The notes under the pieces: generated by a model
Told to the model about the DNA's origin: nothing
Databases searched by the model: none
What the model saw: only the letters and a program-made list of their open reading frames with translations
Shown: piece after piece, positions 56,300 to 64,000 of the stretch
Layout of the letters: every line of letters starts with the position of its first letter
Position numbering within the stretch: the stretch's first letter is position 1
Origin: Lachnospiraceae bacterium NE2001
GTDB taxonomy: Bacteria; Bacillota; Clostridia; Lachnospirales; Lachnospiraceae
Assembly: GCA_900110635.1 (NCBI GenBank)
Contig: FOEK01000007.1
Coordinates: 62,001 to 126,000, forward strand
Reading direction: 5' to 3'
DNA: 64,000 nucleotides
Translations under genes and position numbers: made by a program

Positions 56300-56381
56300 G
56301 ACAGGGGACGGTTCTGTGTCTTAAAAATAAGACAGAGAACCGTCCCCTGTCTTTTTTTAAGACACAGAACCGTCCCCTGTC
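56300..56381. repeat. GGGGACGGTTC repeats, three in tandem
   Basis: Copies at 56300-56320 (forward), 56331-56351 and 56361-56381 (both inverted), at about 30-base spacing. Arms GACAG/CTGTC or GACAC allow several alternative hairpins. They separate the convergent zinc-ribbon and serine acetyltransferase genes and likely terminate both. Confidence 0.9.
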
Positions 56382-56392
56382 TTTGCTGTCGA

Positions 56393-57337
56393 TTAGATGA
56401 TGTAAAACCAGTTTTCATCGTCAGCCTGCTTGGTAAATGCATCGCCGTCAAACTTTAACTCCTGGTTTGCAACGTGAACCTTGGTGTGTGGTGGTACTGA
56501 CTTGGTGAGGAACACGTTACCTCCGATAACTGAACCCTCGCCGATAACTGTATCGCCGCCCAGGATTGATGCTCCTGAATAGATGGTCACGTTATCCTCA
56601 ATGGTAGGATGTCTCTTCTTATCTATGAGCCCTCTTCCACCACGGGTGGAAAGTGCGCCCAGAGTAACACCCTGGTATATCTTAACTTTTTCACCTATAA
56701 CTGTAGTCTCACCTACAACTACTCCAGTACCGTGATCGATGAAGAAATATTTGCCGATGGTAGCACCCGGGTTGATATCTATACCTGTCTTGCTGTGAGC
56801 AATCTCTGTCATAACTCGAGGAAGCATCGGAATTCCCAGCTGATACAGCACGTGTGCATAGCGCTGAACTGATATAGCAAAAAGTCCTGGATAGGCGATG
56901 ATGATTGCATCCTTCGACTCCGCTGCCGGGTCGCCCACAAAGAGAGCCTCGATATCCGTATCCAGATATTCTCTTATCTCTGGAATCTTTTTCATAAACT
57001 GTACCGTGTAATCCTCGGCAATCAGTCTTATCTCTTCCTCAGACTTACCTATCAGTCTTTTATCAAAATGTAATGCAAGAGATATCTGCTTATTAAGATT
57101 ATAGGCCACATCCTCAGTCATTGAAGCAATGGTGGTGCTGAGATTATATATCCTGTAAGTCCTGTCCACATAGTAGCCCGCATAAACTATATGATTCAGC
57201 TTATATATTATCTCCTTTACCGAGTCACGCGCCGGCTGACCAAAGATGTCCTGCTTATCAATAGGACGTCCCTTCTCATAGTCAGCAACTATGTCAGAAA
57301 TAATCTCCGATATATTGTCACATATTAATTTTCCCAT
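56393..57337 (-). CDS. cysE: Serine O-acetyltransferase
   Basis: 314 residues, of the longer EpsC/SAT type. Converts serine and acetyl-CoA to O-acetylserine for cysteine synthesis. Helical N-terminal half, then a left-handed beta helix (about 180-290) with IDHGTGVVVGETTVIG and YQGVTLGALSTRGG, which hold the catalytic His and the acetyl-CoA site. A C-terminal tail (KQADDENWFYII) ends in isoleucine, the typical end for docking into the cysteine synthase CysK. ATG 57337 behind GAGG. Confidence 0.95.
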   Translation of the reverse strand: MGKLICDNISEIISDIVADYEKGRPIDKQDIFGQPARDSVKEIIYKLNHIVYAGYYVDRTYRIYNLSTTIASMTEDVAYNLNKQISLALHFDKRLIGKSEEEIRLIAEDYTVQFMKKIPEIREYLDTDIEALFVGDPAAESKDAIIIAYPGLFAISVQRYAHVLYQLGIPMLPRVMTEIAHSKTGIDINPGATIGKYFFIDHGTGVVVGETTVIGEKVKIYQGVTLGALSTRGGRGLIDKKRHPTIEDNVTIYSGASILGGDTVIGEGSVIGGNVFLTKSVPPHTKVHVANQELKFDGDAFTKQADDENWFYII

Positions 57338-57358
57338 AATTAACCTCGTATAAATTAA

Positions 57359-57388
57359 AAGTCAGTGAAACCTCTGTCTCACTGACTT
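57359..57388 (-). terminator. Terminator of the pyridoxamine kinase gene
   Basis: AAGTCAGTGA (57359-57368) and TCACTGACTT (57379-57388), then TTTTAATTT on the minus strand. Confidence 0.9.
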
Positions 57389-57426
57389 ATTATCACATAG
57401 CGCATAATAACTTGCAAGAAAAACAA

Positions 57427-58266
57427 CTAGACATATTTTCTAAGTGTATCCACAAGCTCTGGAATTGTAGCCTCAAAGTCAACGCCATACCAAGGCTTAG
57501 CAGGATTCTCAAGAGTAACCTCTATTGTCTTTGCAGTATAATCAGCAGCAATCTTAAATGCATCATTCAGGCTGAGACCTCTTGTGATAGCACCAACAGA
57601 TACGCTGGCGAAGATATCGCCTGTACCGTGGAAAGCAGCGTCAATGCGGTCATTTTCATATACAATCTTCTCACCTGTTACTGTATCGAGTCCGTATACA
57701 CCTGTCTTGCCTTCGCCAAATGCTATGCCAGTCAGAACCACCTTCTTAGCACCAAGCTTAGCCAGCTTGCCAAGCAGTTCCTCGATGTAATCCTTATCGT
57801 AGTCCTCTTTATATTCTGTATCAGTCATAAAGCAAGCCTCAGTAAGATTTGGCACTATTATATCAGCCTTACCGCAAAGGCCAGCATTTAACTTTGCGTA
57901 CTCCATATCAAATGCAGGATACAGCTTTCCATTATCAGCCATAACTGGATCTATAAAGATCAGTGTGTCTTCTCCACCGAACTCGTCAAATATCTTCTTT
58001 GCAATCTCTATCTCTTCTGCTGAACCAAGATAACCAGTATAAATAGCATCAAACTTTACGTCCTGGCTCTTCCAGTGGTCAGTGATTGGGATCAGCTGAT
58101 CTGTCAGGTCCTTAACTGTGAAGTTAGGGAACATTGTGTGGGTTGAAAGAACTGCTGTTGGCAGAATGGTTGTCTCAACGCCCATTGCTGATATTATAGG
58201 GAGTGCAACGGTGAGTGAGCATTTGCCGAGGCAGGAAATGTCCTGGATTGTAAGTATTCTCTTCAT
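57427..58266 (-). CDS. pdxK: Pyridoxal/pyridoxamine kinase
   Basis: 279-residue ribokinase-fold enzyme that phosphorylates B6 vitamers to PLP/PMP precursors. The N-terminus ILTIQDISCLGKCSLTVALP is the PdxK/PdxY signature, and VVLTGIAFGEG and AFHGTGDIFASVSVGA give the anion hole and catalytic Asp (the GTGD motif). No pdxST genes are present, so it is a salvage enzyme. It is divergent from a MocR/PdxR-type regulator over 505 bases that carry three 46-base inverted repeats; this makes it the clear target of that regulator. ATG 58266 behind GGAGG. Confidence 0.93.
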   Translation of the reverse strand: MKRILTIQDISCLGKCSLTVALPIISAMGVETTILPTAVLSTHTMFPNFTVKDLTDQLIPITDHWKSQDVKFDAIYTGYLGSAEEIEIAKKIFDEFGGEDTLIFIDPVMADNGKLYPAFDMEYAKLNAGLCGKADIIVPNLTEACFMTDTEYKEDYDKDYIEELLGKLAKLGAKKVVLTGIAFGEGKTGVYGLDTVTGEKIVYENDRIDAAFHGTGDIFASVSVGAITRGLSLNDAFKIAADYTAKTIEVTLENPAKPWYGVDFEATIPELVDTLRKYV

Positions 58267-58329
58267 TTATTTTTCCTCCATTTATTGGTTTTTATATATT
58301 CGAAAGCCTTTTAAGTATGTATGGAGAAT

Positions 58330-58335
58330 ATTATA
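58330..58335 (-). promoter_or_regulatory. -10 box of the pdxK promoter
   Basis: Minus strand TATAAT (58330-58335) with no good -35 box at 16-18 bases. Inverted repeat 1 begins seven bases upstream, where an activator could stand in for the -35 contact. Confidence 0.55.
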
Positions 58336-58341
58336 GCGTCA

Positions 58342-58389
58342 TCTGGTCCTTTGAAAATATCCAATTTTAGAAAAATCGAAGGGACCAGA
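58342..58389. promoter_or_regulatory. PdxR-type inverted repeat 1
   Basis: TCTGGTCC (58342-58349) and GGACCAGA (58382-58389). From CTGG to CCAG it spans 46 bases (58343-58388), as do the other two. Next to the pdxK -10 box. Confidence 0.75.
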
Positions 58390-58463
58390 TTGAAGAGTTA
58401 GAGCTGATCATAGTTGACAAAAGGATACGGTTGAGGAATGAATCTCTGGGAATTATTTGAAAT

Positions 58464-58493
58464 TTGACACATAACTACTCAAAAATATATAAT
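58464..58493 (+). promoter_or_regulatory. Promoter of pdxR
   Basis: TTGACA (58464-58469), 18-base spacer, TATAAT (58488-58493): both hexamers are consensus. Predicted start near 58500, inside repeat 2. Gives a leader of about 270 bases before the ATG at 58772. Confidence 0.75.
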
Positions 58494-58497
58494 ATGC

Positions 58498-58543
58498 CTG
58501 GTCCCTTCAATTTCCTCAATTTTGAAGAATTTGAAGGGACCAG
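58498..58543. promoter_or_regulatory. PdxR-type inverted repeat 2
   Basis: CTGGTCCCTTCAA (58498-58510) and TTGAAGGGACCAG (58531-58543), a perfect 13-base pair spanning 46 bases. It overlaps the predicted pdxR transcription start, so binding would repress or time pdxR. Confidence 0.8.
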
Positions 58544-58559
58544 ATGAAATATTTTATAC

Positions 58560-58605
58560 CTGGTACCCTCAATTTGTTGTTTTTTTCCTATTTCAAAGGG
58601 ACCAG
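58560..58605. promoter_or_regulatory. PdxR-type inverted repeat 3
   Basis: CTGGTACCCTC (58560-58570) and AAAGGGACCAG (58595-58605), again 46 bases end to end, centred 62 bases from repeat 2. Less perfect than repeat 2. Confidence 0.7.
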
Positions 58606-58771
58606 AGAATTTGATATGGTCGCGCAAGTCAGTTAACATAATCTAGACAATTATAATGCAATTATTGATATTGAATTTTCTATAACAGTAGTTTCAAGTA
58701 TGGTTTACATAACAAGCAATGATGACAATTAGGATGTTTACTAATTAAATAAGTTCAAGGAGAAAAAGACC

Positions 58772-60265
58772 ATGTTGTCATATACATTTACTGAAGACAA
58801 AGAGTTTCCGCTCTATGAGCAGCTCTATCAGCGGATTAAGGAGGATATTATCGAGCGACGTCTGGAGCCGCACTCTCCCCTTCCATCAAAAAGAAGTCTG
58901 GCGAAGCATTTGTCCATTAGTCTTACTACCGTGGAGAATGCGTACAACCAGCTGGTGTCCGAGGGATACGTGTACCCTATCTATAAGAAGGGGTACTACG
59001 TCAGCAATGTGCAGAACGTTCCGATGAACACTGTAAGGGACGATTATCTTCCGGAGCAGCTTAGAGTCGACAAGGACAAGAACGGCCACAGCAGGCTTTA
59101 TATCGGGGATAAGACCTATACTGAAATGTATATGGGCACGGACAACCGGACGGATTATTTTGCCGACTTCTCGTCAAATGCAAGCGATCCAGCTACATTT
59201 CCCTTTTCTACCTGGGCAAAGCTGAACAGAGAGATACTATCAACGGAGCACGTAAAGCTGATGACCAATTCGCCGTCCAACGGAATGGTAGAGCTTCGCT
59301 ATGCCATTGCTGAGTATCTTCACCAGTTCCGCGGTATCGACGTCTTTCCTGACAACATCGTTATCGGCGCAGGTACAGAGACGCTCTACTCTATTCTGGT
59401 GCAACTCCTGGGCTTCGACAAGGTATATGGCGTGGAGGATCCTGGGTACGAGAAAATATCCCAGATGCTGGAATCCAGCAACATAAAAACCGCGCGTATT
59501 CCTCTCGACGAATACGGGGTGATGCCGCGCGAGCTGATGAAGCATAACGTCAACGTGATCCACACCACTCCATCTCATCATTTTCCAACAGGGATAACTA
59601 TGCCTATCAGCAGACGCCACGAGCTGCTCAAATGGGCAAATGCCGACGACACAACCTACGATGACGAGGCAAACCGTTTCATTATGTCTGTTGACCGTGA
59701 CGACAAGTACATCATCGAGGACGACTACGACAGCGAGTTCCGCCTCAGCGGGCGCCCTATTCCGTCGCTCACCAGCATCGATAACAGTGAGAAGGTCATC
59801 TATATGAACACCTTCACCAAGAGCCTGGCGTCCACCATTCGTATCAGCTATATGATACTGCCCGACCACCTTCGGGATAGGTACTACGAAAAGCTGTCAT
59901 TTTACTCCTGCCCTGTATCCACATTTGAGCAAATGACACTTACACGTTTCATCAGCGAGGGCTACTACGAGAAGCACATCAACCGTATGCGGACCGCCTC
60001 CAGGAAGAAGCGAGACCTGCTCCTTAAAAGCATAAAATCCAGCCCGATCGCCGCTTTCTCAGAGATAAGCGAGGAACAGTCTGGATTACATTTTATATTA
60101 AAAATAAGTCTGGGTATTCCAGATACCACCTTTGTTTCGAGGTGTCTGGAAAATGGCATCAATATCTCACCGATATCGAAGCACAGCTTTATGATCAACT
60201 ACTCCTCGGTGCCGCTGGACCGGATTGAGGAGGCTGTAAGAAGGATGGCGGAATGTGCGCTGTAA
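58772..60265 (+). CDS. pdxR: MocR/PdxR-family transcriptional regulator
   Basis: 497 residues. N-terminal GntR-type winged helix (about 9-78, LPSKRSLAKHLSISLTTVE) joined by a linker to a class I aminotransferase-like domain (about 125-495). The PLP lysine is Lys350 in NTFTKSLAST, and EDDYDSEF (316-323) gives the pyridine-binding Asp and Tyr. In such regulators PLP bound to this domain controls DNA binding. The divergent gene is a pyridoxamine kinase, so PdxR is the most likely identity, with PLP-sensitive control of salvage. Aminobutyrate (GabR) or other MocR subgroups are less likely given the context. Runs to one base before the next convergent gene. Confidence 0.92.
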   Translation: MLSYTFTEDKEFPLYEQLYQRIKEDIIERRLEPHSPLPSKRSLAKHLSISLTTVENAYNQLVSEGYVYPIYKKGYYVSNVQNVPMNTVRDDYLPEQLRVDKDKNGHSRLYIGDKTYTEMYMGTDNRTDYFADFSSNASDPATFPFSTWAKLNREILSTEHVKLMTNSPSNGMVELRYAIAEYLHQFRGIDVFPDNIVIGAGTETLYSILVQLLGFDKVYGVEDPGYEKISQMLESSNIKTARIPLDEYGVMPRELMKHNVNVIHTTPSHHFPTGITMPISRRHELLKWANADDTTYDDEANRFIMSVDRDDKYIIEDDYDSEFRLSGRPIPSLTSIDNSEKVIYMNTFTKSLASTIRISYMILPDHLRDRYYEKLSFYSCPVSTFEQMTLTRFISEGYYEKHINRMRTASRKKRDLLLKSIKSSPIAAFSEISEEQSGLHFILKISLGIPDTTFVSRCLENGINISPISKHSFMINYSSVPLDRIEEAVRRMAECAL

Positions 60266-60266
60266 T

Positions 60267-61121
60267 TTAGTCTTTCCTAGATTTGAGTAGAAGAAATGCT
60301 GACGCACCAACCATCAGGATAACTGCCGTAATAAGCAGGTACAGCGTAAAGTTGGGCTCCGATTCTTCTTCGGCAGGTTCTTCATTTACAAGATAAACTG
60401 CGTCATCATTTCGCTCTGATAATTCTAGATCATCATTTGAAGCTATCTCCTCTGCCAGCTGGGATGCTGCGTCAGATTCGATATCAGCCTTTGCTACATC
60501 ATCTTCATCATCTACAATATTGGAAAGGTCATCGAAAGCAACGTCTACGCCATTATCGGTTTTGCTGGAGGAACCGTTCTTTGAATTCTTGTCAGTTCCG
60601 TCTGCTGCATCATTTGAATCATCAGCTGATTTGTCTTCTGTCTTATCATCCGAACCATCAGCCTCTTCAGAAGAACTTTTGTCATCCTTGGTTCCATTCT
60701 CTCCAGTTTCTGTATCACTTGTGGTGTCGTTTGAACTGGTACTAGTATTAGAATCAAGCCCTTTGTACTTACGAACATCCGGATCATTATCCAGCTTTCC
60801 AGCCAGATAATCCTGATAAGCTTGATTTGCACCTGCACGTGTTGGAGCGTATCCATGGGCAGAAAGCCAGGCCTTAGCCGCAGCAATCTGTTCCTGCGAA
60901 TATCCAGAGGATGAGGCAGAACCGCCTGAAGAATCTCCACCGCCATCGCCCGAATCAGCAGCACCAGAATCTCCACCGCCGTCGCCACCACCTACGTCAA
61001 CGACCACATCACCGCCCATCTCATTCACACGAGACTGAGCAAATACATCTTTAACATTTCCACATTTAATACCAAATGATAGCAAAGCCGCCACCAATAC
61101 TACTGTTACTATTTTCTTCAT
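60267..61121 (-). CDS. Secreted low-complexity protein with C-terminal membrane anchor
   Basis: 284 residues. A signal peptide (about 1-29, ending VFAQ) is followed by a Gly/Asp-rich repeat (GGGDGGGDSGAADSGDGGG, about 43-64). A short helical domain (about 75-120) has SQEQIAAAKAWLSAHGY and QAYQDYLAGKLDNDPDVRKY. Then a long Ser/Asp/Thr/Lys low-complexity stretch (about 125-245) and one hydrophobic helix with KSRKD at the end (about 258-284), but no LPxTG. So it is a cell-surface protein held by its C-terminal helix. Not recognised. Convergent with pdxR, one base apart. Confidence 0.75.
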   Translation of the reverse strand: MKKIVTVVLVAALLSFGIKCGNVKDVFAQSRVNEMGGDVVVDVGGGDGGGDSGAADSGDGGGDSSGGSASSSGYSQEQIAAAKAWLSAHGYAPTRAGANQAYQDYLAGKLDNDPDVRKYKGLDSNTSTSSNDTTSDTETGENGTKDDKSSSEEADGSDDKTEDKSADDSNDAADGTDKNSKNGSSSKTDNGVDVAFDDLSNIVDDEDDVAKADIESDAASQLAEEIASNDDLELSERNDDAVYLVNEEPAEEESEPNFTLYLLITAVILMVGASAFLLLKSRKD

Positions 61122-61187
61122 ATTCTTTTGCCTTTATTTAATAATTTATACTGGTTTTATGTAAATCAGGTTATTATATCCATAAAA

Positions 61188-61216
61188 ACAACCTGTTGTA
61201 ATTGCCAACAGGTTGT
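61188..61216 (-). terminator. Terminator of the intact pilin gene
   Basis: ACAACCTGTTG (61188-61198) and CAACAGGTTGT (61206-61216), then TTTTTATGG on the minus strand. Nearly the same hairpin ends the neighbouring paralog. Confidence 0.9.
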
Positions 61217-61224
61217 CTAATAGA

Positions 61225-61926
61225 TTATTTACGATTCTTTCCATCCTGAACGGTACCCTTTAACCAATACCAGAGATTTTTATCATTACCATAATCCGTA
61301 TATAAGCTCTTTGTTCCCAGATTAGTGATCATATAATACTGTATCTTCATCTCTTTACCATTTATTGTTGTCATATTTGCATCTTTATAGACACCTAAAA
61401 CTTTAGGATTATCCTTCGTCCAGCTTCCATTGTAATAGTAAAGAGGTTCTGAATATTCTGTCTTCATATATACAGCATAATAAACTGTATATTTTTCCTT
61501 AGTGTGCTTATCCGGGTCATAGTTTCCCTTCTTGGTTTCAGGGATTGTGCTACCCGTAGCAATCATAAAAAGATAAGGTTTCTCGCATCCAGTCAAATTA
61601 TAGAGGTTAGTTTCAAAATCTGTTCCTCTGCAATCTGTATCTCTATTATTGCTTATAGCGTTTCCATCCTCATCCTTAACATTTGGTGCCACACCAGGTA
61701 TTACTGAATTTATATACGCAGTCTTACACTCATATCCCTTACCATACAGTTCTACGAGTTCAGCCTGTGCTGCATCCAACAAAGTTTTAGCAGCAATAAC
61801 ATCCTTTCTATCTCTCGCCTTATCTATATAACCTAATAAAGCAGGTGTAAGGATAGCTGCTAAAATAGCCAAGATAACGAGAACCACTATTAATTCAACT
61901 AAAGTAAAACCTTTATTTCTCTTCAT
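61225..61926 (-). CDS. Type IV pilin-like protein
   Basis: 233 residues. The prepilin leader MKRNKG is followed by the cleavage and helix motif FTLVELIVVLVILAILAAIL, with Glu5 of the mature form present. A conserved spine (GYIDKARDRKDVIAAKTLLD) leads to a C-terminal domain with KYTVYYAVYM and YYYNGSWTKDNP, shared with the paralog upstream. It would be cut by a PilD-type peptidase and assembled into a pilus or pseudopilus. No assembly genes are in the window. ATG at 61926 behind GAAGGTGAG. Confidence 0.88.
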   Translation of the reverse strand: MKRNKGFTLVELIVVLVILAILAAILTPALLGYIDKARDRKDVIAAKTLLDAAQAELVELYGKGYECKTAYINSVIPGVAPNVKDEDGNAISNNRDTDCRGTDFETNLYNLTGCEKPYLFMIATGSTIPETKKGNYDPDKHTKEKYTVYYAVYMKTEYSEPLYYYNGSWTKDNPKVLGVYKDANMTTINGKEMKIQYYMITNLGTKSLYTDYGNDKNLWYWLKGTVQDGKNRK

Positions 61927-61967
61927 ATCTTCTCACCTTCACAAAAAAAAATCAAAAAATCTTTCTT

Positions 61968-61976
61968 ATTATAGCA
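61968..61976 (-). promoter_or_regulatory. Extended -10 promoter of the intact pilin gene
   Basis: Minus strand TGCTATAAT (TATAAT at 61968-61973), about 45 bases ahead of the ATG. No good -35 seen. Confidence 0.45.
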
Positions 61977-62020
61977 CATTTGGCCAATATGTCATATAAA
62001 ATCTATGTGAAATAAAAAGA

Positions 62021-62049
62021 ACAACCTGTTGGACTTGCCAACAGGTTGT
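62021..62049 (-). terminator. Terminator of the frameshifted pilin gene
   Basis: ACAACCTGTTGG (62021-62032) and CCAACAGGTTGT (62038-62049), then TTCTTTTTATTT on the minus strand. Confidence 0.9.
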
Positions 62050-62084
62050 CTAATAATTCAAAGATATTATAAAAATAATGTTAA

Positions 62085-62691
62085 TTATGAATCTTTATAC
62101 ATGTTATATAATGTATCTTTCAGATAAGTCCAAAAATTCCTTTTACCAGTACCACTTTCTAATGTAAGATCTCCCATACTGAGAACATAATACTGTATAT
62201 TAACTTTTTCGGCAATATAATAGTTATAACCATTATTACCAGATTTAATAATATATTTTGAATTCTCTTTGCCATTTGGAAGTTTCGCTGTAGGATTCTC
62301 TTTTGTCCACGAACCATTATAATAATAATATGGTCTGGAATCCTTTTCTGCAACATAACAAGCATAATAAACTGTATATTTTTTTCGATCAGAAATTGTT
62401 TTTTTTGAATTACAACTTCCAGTTGCATCTACATCCCCAAACGTAGTCTCATCATAAATCGAACTTAAACCAAGAACATTATGATGCTCAATTTTAACAC
62501 CTTTTTCCATATTCCTGAGCTAAGCCAGCCTGAGCTGCATCAAGACACGCTTTAGCACGAAGCAAATCTTTCTTTTCTTTTGCCTTATCTATATAACCAA
62601 GGAGTGCAGGCACAAGAACAGCTGCTAGCACAGCAAGAATAACTAGAACCACAATCAATTCTACAAGAGTAAAACCACGATTTTTCTTCAT
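62085..62691 (-). pseudogene. Type IV pilin-like paralog, frameshifted
   Basis: Two overlapping frames make up one pilin. The first (from ATG 62691, behind AAAGGAG) gives MKKNRGFTLVELIVVLVILA through LAQEYGKRC and a stop. The second starts in the next frame with EKGVKIEHH and runs to KDTLYNMYKDS at 62085. The break is at a run of five A (T at 62502-62506 on the plus strand). With four A the chain reads YGKGVKIEHH, matching YGKGYECK in the intact neighbour. The joined protein would have 201 residues. Either a real inactivating slip, a phase-variable site or a sequencing error. Confidence 0.8.
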
Positions 62692-62855
62692 CCACTCAAC
62701 TCCTTTCATAGATTTATTCAAAAACTCTTCTAATTTTTAATAGAGTATTTTCAAGCATTTAGCAAGTGACCGTTTTGTGTTTAAAGTTATGCGTACGATA
62801 AACAAGTATCTGACAAACAAAATACGAGACTCAGTAACTAATACACTATATAAAA

Positions 62856-64000
62856 CTAAACTGTCTCAGTATTCTTTTCTTTTGAGTCCTTACTTAGATA
62901 GATATATCTATCTAACACGTATATAACAATAAGAATAATGATCGAGACAATAGTGAGTATATAAGGTTTAAAGTTAACTCCACCCATTTTTGTAAATCGA
63001 ATAGTATGTTTTCCCGATGGAACAATTATCGATACTCCACTAAGTATGTCATCGCGTTCAATTTTGTTACCGTCCAGTTCGACATCCCATCCACTATAAG
63101 AAGGTATTGGAATATAAACATAACTATCTTCAGTAGCATCTACCGTTCCCACTATCTTATATCCATCTGCAACAGCATTTGTCATTCTATTGTTTTGAAC
63201 ATATTCTTTTATTTTTTCTAATGTACTTACGTTAAGAATCGCTACTCTTGCATCGTCAATATTGGAGCTATTATTGTAATGTTTTTCTTCAGCTAATGTT
63301 AAAGATATACTAATCCAAGGAATTTCATCAGTTTGAGAAAAACTTCCAACAAAATACATTCGTTCATACGCCGATGCATATAAGCACTTTATACCGTCTT
63401 CTTTTTCGTTATTAACGTTAGCAAATATAGAATCTTTAAATTCATCTGTATCCGTTATTTCATAACTTAACGATTTTCCATCTACTAAAACAACAGAATA
63501 CAAAGATGTATCTATAAATGTATATAAATTCTCGCCAACGAGAGATTGTGAGATAGCGTTTTGATATTCAAATGGATTATCAAAACTGTGTATATCAATA
63601 TCTTTTAATTCTTTAGGTAGAATAATACCAATTCCAGCTACATAAGGATTTTCATACAGGGTGATATTATTCTTTGTCTCCAGTTTTTTTAGATAGGCAG
63701 GTATAGTCTGACTTATATAATTACTGTTAATAAAAAAGTATCTGTTGTTCAGCATTATATCCGCCAGAGGATTTCCAACACCATAGGATATATAGTTGGT
63801 ATTATGTTCAAGTCCCCAGGTATCGGTCAAATCGATCTGCTGGGACTGAAGAGTTGATGTAAATGTATCAGCCGAATTAAACCCTGTCACCGCAGAGATA
63901 TTATTACTGCTGTCGGTAATAAAAGAAGCCCTTGTTAGCGAATTATCCTTTAGATCATATCTGTCCGAATAGAAGCTAATAGCATCCAACGTGGTTGTTG
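62856..64000 (-). CDS. YfhO-like membrane protein, C-terminal part
   Basis: The frame is open past the window edge (no stop upstream of 63989), so this is the C-terminal 380 or so residues of a larger protein. The visible part is an outside domain of about 340 residues, with IPSYSGWDVELDGNKI and SGKHTIRFTKMGGVNFKPY, the closing pattern of the YfhO family. One last membrane helix (about 355-372 of the visible part) and a charged tail follow. YfhO proteins are multi-pass GT-C-fold-like proteins linked to glycosylation of lipoteichoic acid in Bacillus. Precise role here unknown. Confidence 0.75.
   Translation of the reverse strand, partial: TTTLDAISFYSDRYDLKDNSLTRASFITDSSNNISAVTGFNSADTFTSTLQSQQIDLTDTWGLEHNTNYISYGVGNPLADIMLNNRYFFINSNYISQTIPAYLKKLETKNNITLYENPYVAGIGIILPKELKDIDIHSFDNPFEYQNAISQSLVGENLYTFIDTSLYSVVLVDGKSLSYEITDTDEFKDSIFANVNNEKEDGIKCLYASAYERMYFVGSFSQTDEIPWISISLTLAEEKHYNNSSNIDDARVAILNVSTLEKIKEYVQNNRMTNAVADGYKIVGTVDATEDSYVYIPIPSYSGWDVELDGNKIERDDILSGVSIIVPSGKHTIRFTKMGGVNFKPYILTIVSIIILIVIYVLDRYIYLSKDSKEKNTETV

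Noticed and set aside
56300-56381. Possible CRISPR array from 30-base spaced repeats
   Set aside because: Only three units, mixed orientation, spacers are simple A/T runs, and no cas gene is present.
58342-58605. Inverted repeats as terminators
   Set aside because: None is followed by a U tract, loops are 20 bases or more, and the fixed 46-base span fits protein sites better.
59240-59869. 209-codon minus-strand frame over pdxR
   Set aside because: Opposite the well-supported MocR frame, no ribosome binding site, no family resemblance.

Overview
The window looks like a chromosome segment of a Lachnospiraceae-type Clostridia (Firmicutes) bacterium. The evidence is the moderately low GC content, strong GGAGG-type ribosome binding sites, sigma-A promoters, the str/rpoBC gene order, an EF-Tu/EF-G/RNA-polymerase block of Firmicutes type, lipobox lipoproteins, and a set of lineage-typical proteins (DUF1846, DUF6062, FIST-GGDEF, a long beta-propeller/solute-binding fusion). 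I see no tRNA, rRNA, CRISPR array, transposase gene or prophage. Nearly all genes are on the minus strand.

Layout, left to right. 1-6.2 kb: end of a CBS-domain CorC/TlyC-type protein, alanine racemase, a Re-citrate/homocitrate-synthase-like DRE-TIM enzyme with a divergent LysR regulator, and NAD(P)H-hydrate repair. 6.2-14.3 kb: a C39-like peptidase, phenylacetate-CoA ligase, then a phosphocholine (lic-type) locus: LicD transferase, BCCT transporter, LicC cytidylyltransferase, and a three-domain winged-helix/LicC/LicA fusion. The last gene is driven by a consensus promoter surrounded by inverted and direct repeats. 14.4-25.1 kb: PQQ-like propeller protein, small conserved protein, acidic-loop membrane protein, lipase-like hydrolase, GuaB with the Tritrichomonas-type active site, zinc-ribbon protein, and two diguanylate cyclases. 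25.2-39.5 kb: rplJ-rplL-rpoB-rpoC-rpsL-rpsG-fusA-tuf with an L10 leader. 39.5-42.4 kb: a long HypF. 42.5-50 kb: an unusual operon joining a CUT1 sugar-type ABC importer (propeller plus solute-binding lipoprotein and two permeases) to an HlyD-like adaptor and a MacB-like extracytoplasmic protein. 50-57.3 kb: DUF1846, a PTS_EIIC_2 permease next to a NiaR-like repressor, DUF6062, a zinc-ribbon surface protein and serine acetyltransferase. 57.4-60.3 kb: pyridoxamine kinase divergent from a MocR/PdxR regulator, with three equal-sized inverted repeats between them. 60.3-64 kb: a secreted low-complexity protein, two type IV pilin-like paralogs (one frameshifted) and the end of a YfhO-like membrane protein.

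Cutting across the window are short palindromic repeats with GGGGACGGTTC or GGGGACAGACC cores. They sit at gene ends, form terminator-like hairpins, and in two places supply codons of neighbouring genes. The most original signals are the PdxR/PdxK intergenic architecture, the self-contained phosphocholine locus with a possible built-in regulator, the hybrid ABC operon, and the repeat families.
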